64,000 nucleotides of DNA from TM7 phylum sp. oral taxon 352 (lineage in GTDB: Bacteria > Patescibacteriota > Saccharimonadia > Saccharimonadales > Saccharimonadaceae): assembly GCA_007845355.1 (NCBI GenBank), contig SDRQ01000002.1, forward strand, positions 1-64,000, in the 5' to 3' direction. Position numbers and translations under genes: made by a program. The notes under the pieces are model-generated. The model was not told the DNA's origin and made no database searches. It worked only from the letters and a program-made list of their open reading frames with translations. Positions 63,022 to 64,000 of this stretch are shown here, in pieces; positions within the stretch are counted from its first letter, which is position 1; each line of letters begins with the position of its first letter.

Positions 63022-64000
63022 GTGATTTCTAAGATTAAGCTATACAATTTCCGGTCTTATCATCTGCACGAAGCGGCTTTTAGCAATTCTGGGACGGTAA
63101 TCGTTGGACCAAATGGCACCGGCAAGACGAATCTGCTCGAGGCGGTTTATGTAGCGCTACGCGGCAGTAGTTTTCGAGGCAGCCTCAGTGATTGTATGAC
63201 ACTGAACGCTCCGCAAACAATTGTTCATCTGGAAGGCGATTTCGGCGAGCGACGCATTAAACTAGACTCAATTTCCGGAAAAATCAACAAAGAATTCATC
63301 GTCAATGACAATAAATCAAAGGTCTTAACCAGAAAAAACCGCTTGCCTGTCGTTTTGTTTGAGCCAAGCGAACTAAGATTAATTTCCTCCTCACCGTCCC
63401 GACGACGCGACTTTCTGGATGGCTTAATCGCCCGACTTGACCCCAAATACGACACGGATTTAAGAGCTTTCAATCGCACTCTTTTACAGCGTAACGAACT
63501 CTTAAAATCCCACCAAGAAGACTCATCAATTTGGCGCGACAACCTGTTTGCTTGGGATATAAAATTTGTCCAATACGCAACCAACATTGCCCAAAAACGA
63601 GCCAAATTCCTCCAGATAAACGAGCCTCGCATAAAAAATTTATACGAATCTTTGGCGGGAAAAGACACGCAATTATCTATCGAATATGGAGCTATTGTAC
63701 CTCTGGAAAATTACGACCAAGCCTTACTCAATCGCTTAGGAAAATCCCGCGAATATGAAATGGCTACGGGCTTCACTTCGGCTGGCCCACACCGTGAAGA
63801 TTTCACAATTTTCCTCCATAATCAGCCCGCTATTAAGGTTGCTTCACGCGGCGAAATGCGAACCATTATGCTGGCGTTCAAGTTGCTAGAGCTAGAGCTT
63901 CAAACAGAAGTCAGTCAATCTCGACCGCTAATTCTACTGGATGACGTTTTCTCGGAGCTAGACGCCACTCGCGAAAAACTCCTCCAAGAAACCATCCAAA
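63022..64000 (+). CDS. recF: RecF, recombination mediator (3' end outside window)
   Basis: SMC-like ATPase that loads RecA at gaps with RecO/RecR. The frame opens GTG ATT TCT AAG and runs without a stop to the window edge. KIKLYNFRSYH, Walker A VGPNGTGKTNLLEAV, the signature region SRGEMRTIMLAFKL and Walker B ILLDDVFSELD are all seen. At least 326 aa are present, so only the last part is missing. recF usually neighbours dnaN and dnaA, so the replication origin may lie a little to the right. The antisense frame at 63225-63668 is its shadow. Confidence 0.94.
   Translation, partial: MISKIKLYNFRSYHLHEAAFSNSGTVIVGPNGTGKTNLLEAVYVALRGSSFRGSLSDCMTLNAPQTIVHLEGDFGERRIKLDSISGKINKEFIVNDNKSKVLTRKNRLPVVLFEPSELRLISSSPSRRRDFLDGLIARLDPKYDTDLRAFNRTLLQRNELLKSHQEDSSIWRDNLFAWDIKFVQYATNIAQKRAKFLQINEPRIKNLYESLAGKDTQLSIEYGAIVPLENYDQALLNRLGKSREYEMATGFTSAGPHREDFTIFLHNQPAIKVASRGEMRTIMLAFKLLELELQTEVSQSRPLILLDDVFSELDATREKLLQETIQ

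Noticed and set aside
63225-63668. Minus-strand frame of 147 aa at the right edge
   Set aside because: It is antisense to recF, whose domains are unmistakable on the + strand.
1-64000. tRNA and rRNA genes, insertion sequences, prophage
   Set aside because: No cloverleaf with TTCGA-type arm, no rRNA core sequence, no transposase, integrase or phage structural gene was recognised when reading the intergenic regions and proteins.

Overview
The window looks like a piece of a small, gene-dense genome from the Candidatus Saccharibacteria (TM7) / Patescibacteria lineage. This is inferred from gene content and protein character (compact dcw cluster, MraZ, tiny overlapping genes, FtsEX with a CHAP hydrolase, many short divergent proteins), not from a marker-gene tree. 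UGA acts as a normal stop (many ATGA/GTGA overlaps), so the Gly-UGA code of Gracilibacteria/Absconditabacteria is excluded. No rRNA or tRNA gene was recognised.

Left end (1-6324): a type II-C CRISPR-Cas locus on the + strand. It has the 3' part of cas9, then cas1 and cas2, then an array of 20 repeats and 19 spacers (36 + 30 bp). The crRNA orientation is on the minus strand. Every repeat ends, on that strand, in a perfect extended -10 box (TGATATAAT), so each spacer can be transcribed from its own repeat. The rightmost, degenerate repeat is also the anti-repeat of a + strand tracrRNA, and a second diverged tracrRNA copy follows about 170 bp further on. A third structured RNA candidate and a small ribbon-helix-helix protein complete the locus. 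An AT-rich gene-free stretch (6325-7209) separates it from the rest.

7210-15552: a compact division and wall (dcw) cluster read leftwards, in the order mraZ, rsmH, a 23-codon micro-ORF, ftsL-like, class B PBP, mraY, ftsW, murG, ftsQ. The mraZ promoter carries four GTGG boxes. A 235-bp inverted-arm element sits between mraZ and rsmH.

15592-26600: accessory-flavoured genes. These are a Pif1-like helicase abutting a KwaB-like (DUF4868) protein, RNase HI, a divergent RelA/SpoT-like protein, two Nudix hydrolases, a yvcK gene whose 3' end is duplicated around an inserted Nudix gene, an SDR, two possibly paralogous unknown proteins and an aspartoacylase-like enzyme; glycyl-tRNA synthetase follows.

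26562-47726: housekeeping genes. Included are recO with a soluble histidine kinase and receiver, xseAB, a YbhN-like membrane protein, a TRM11-like methyltransferase and rpmA (both +), a receiver-only regulator, a CtpA protease, ftsEX with a PcsB-like CHAP hydrolase, prfB, hpt (+), murD, an M16 peptidase, secA, hpf and serS.

47799-64000: envelope and translation genes. Included are uppP, a PspC/PadR/ABC exporter unit with a palindromic operator, a CNNM/CorC protein, a DUF2207 protein, lysS, greA, a short proS, a CPBP protease, rseP, uppS, a nucleotidyltransferase-like protein and frr. A divergent recF (+) runs off the right edge. Across the window many first genes show TATAAT placed 6-7 nt before the start codon, the signature of leaderless mRNAs.
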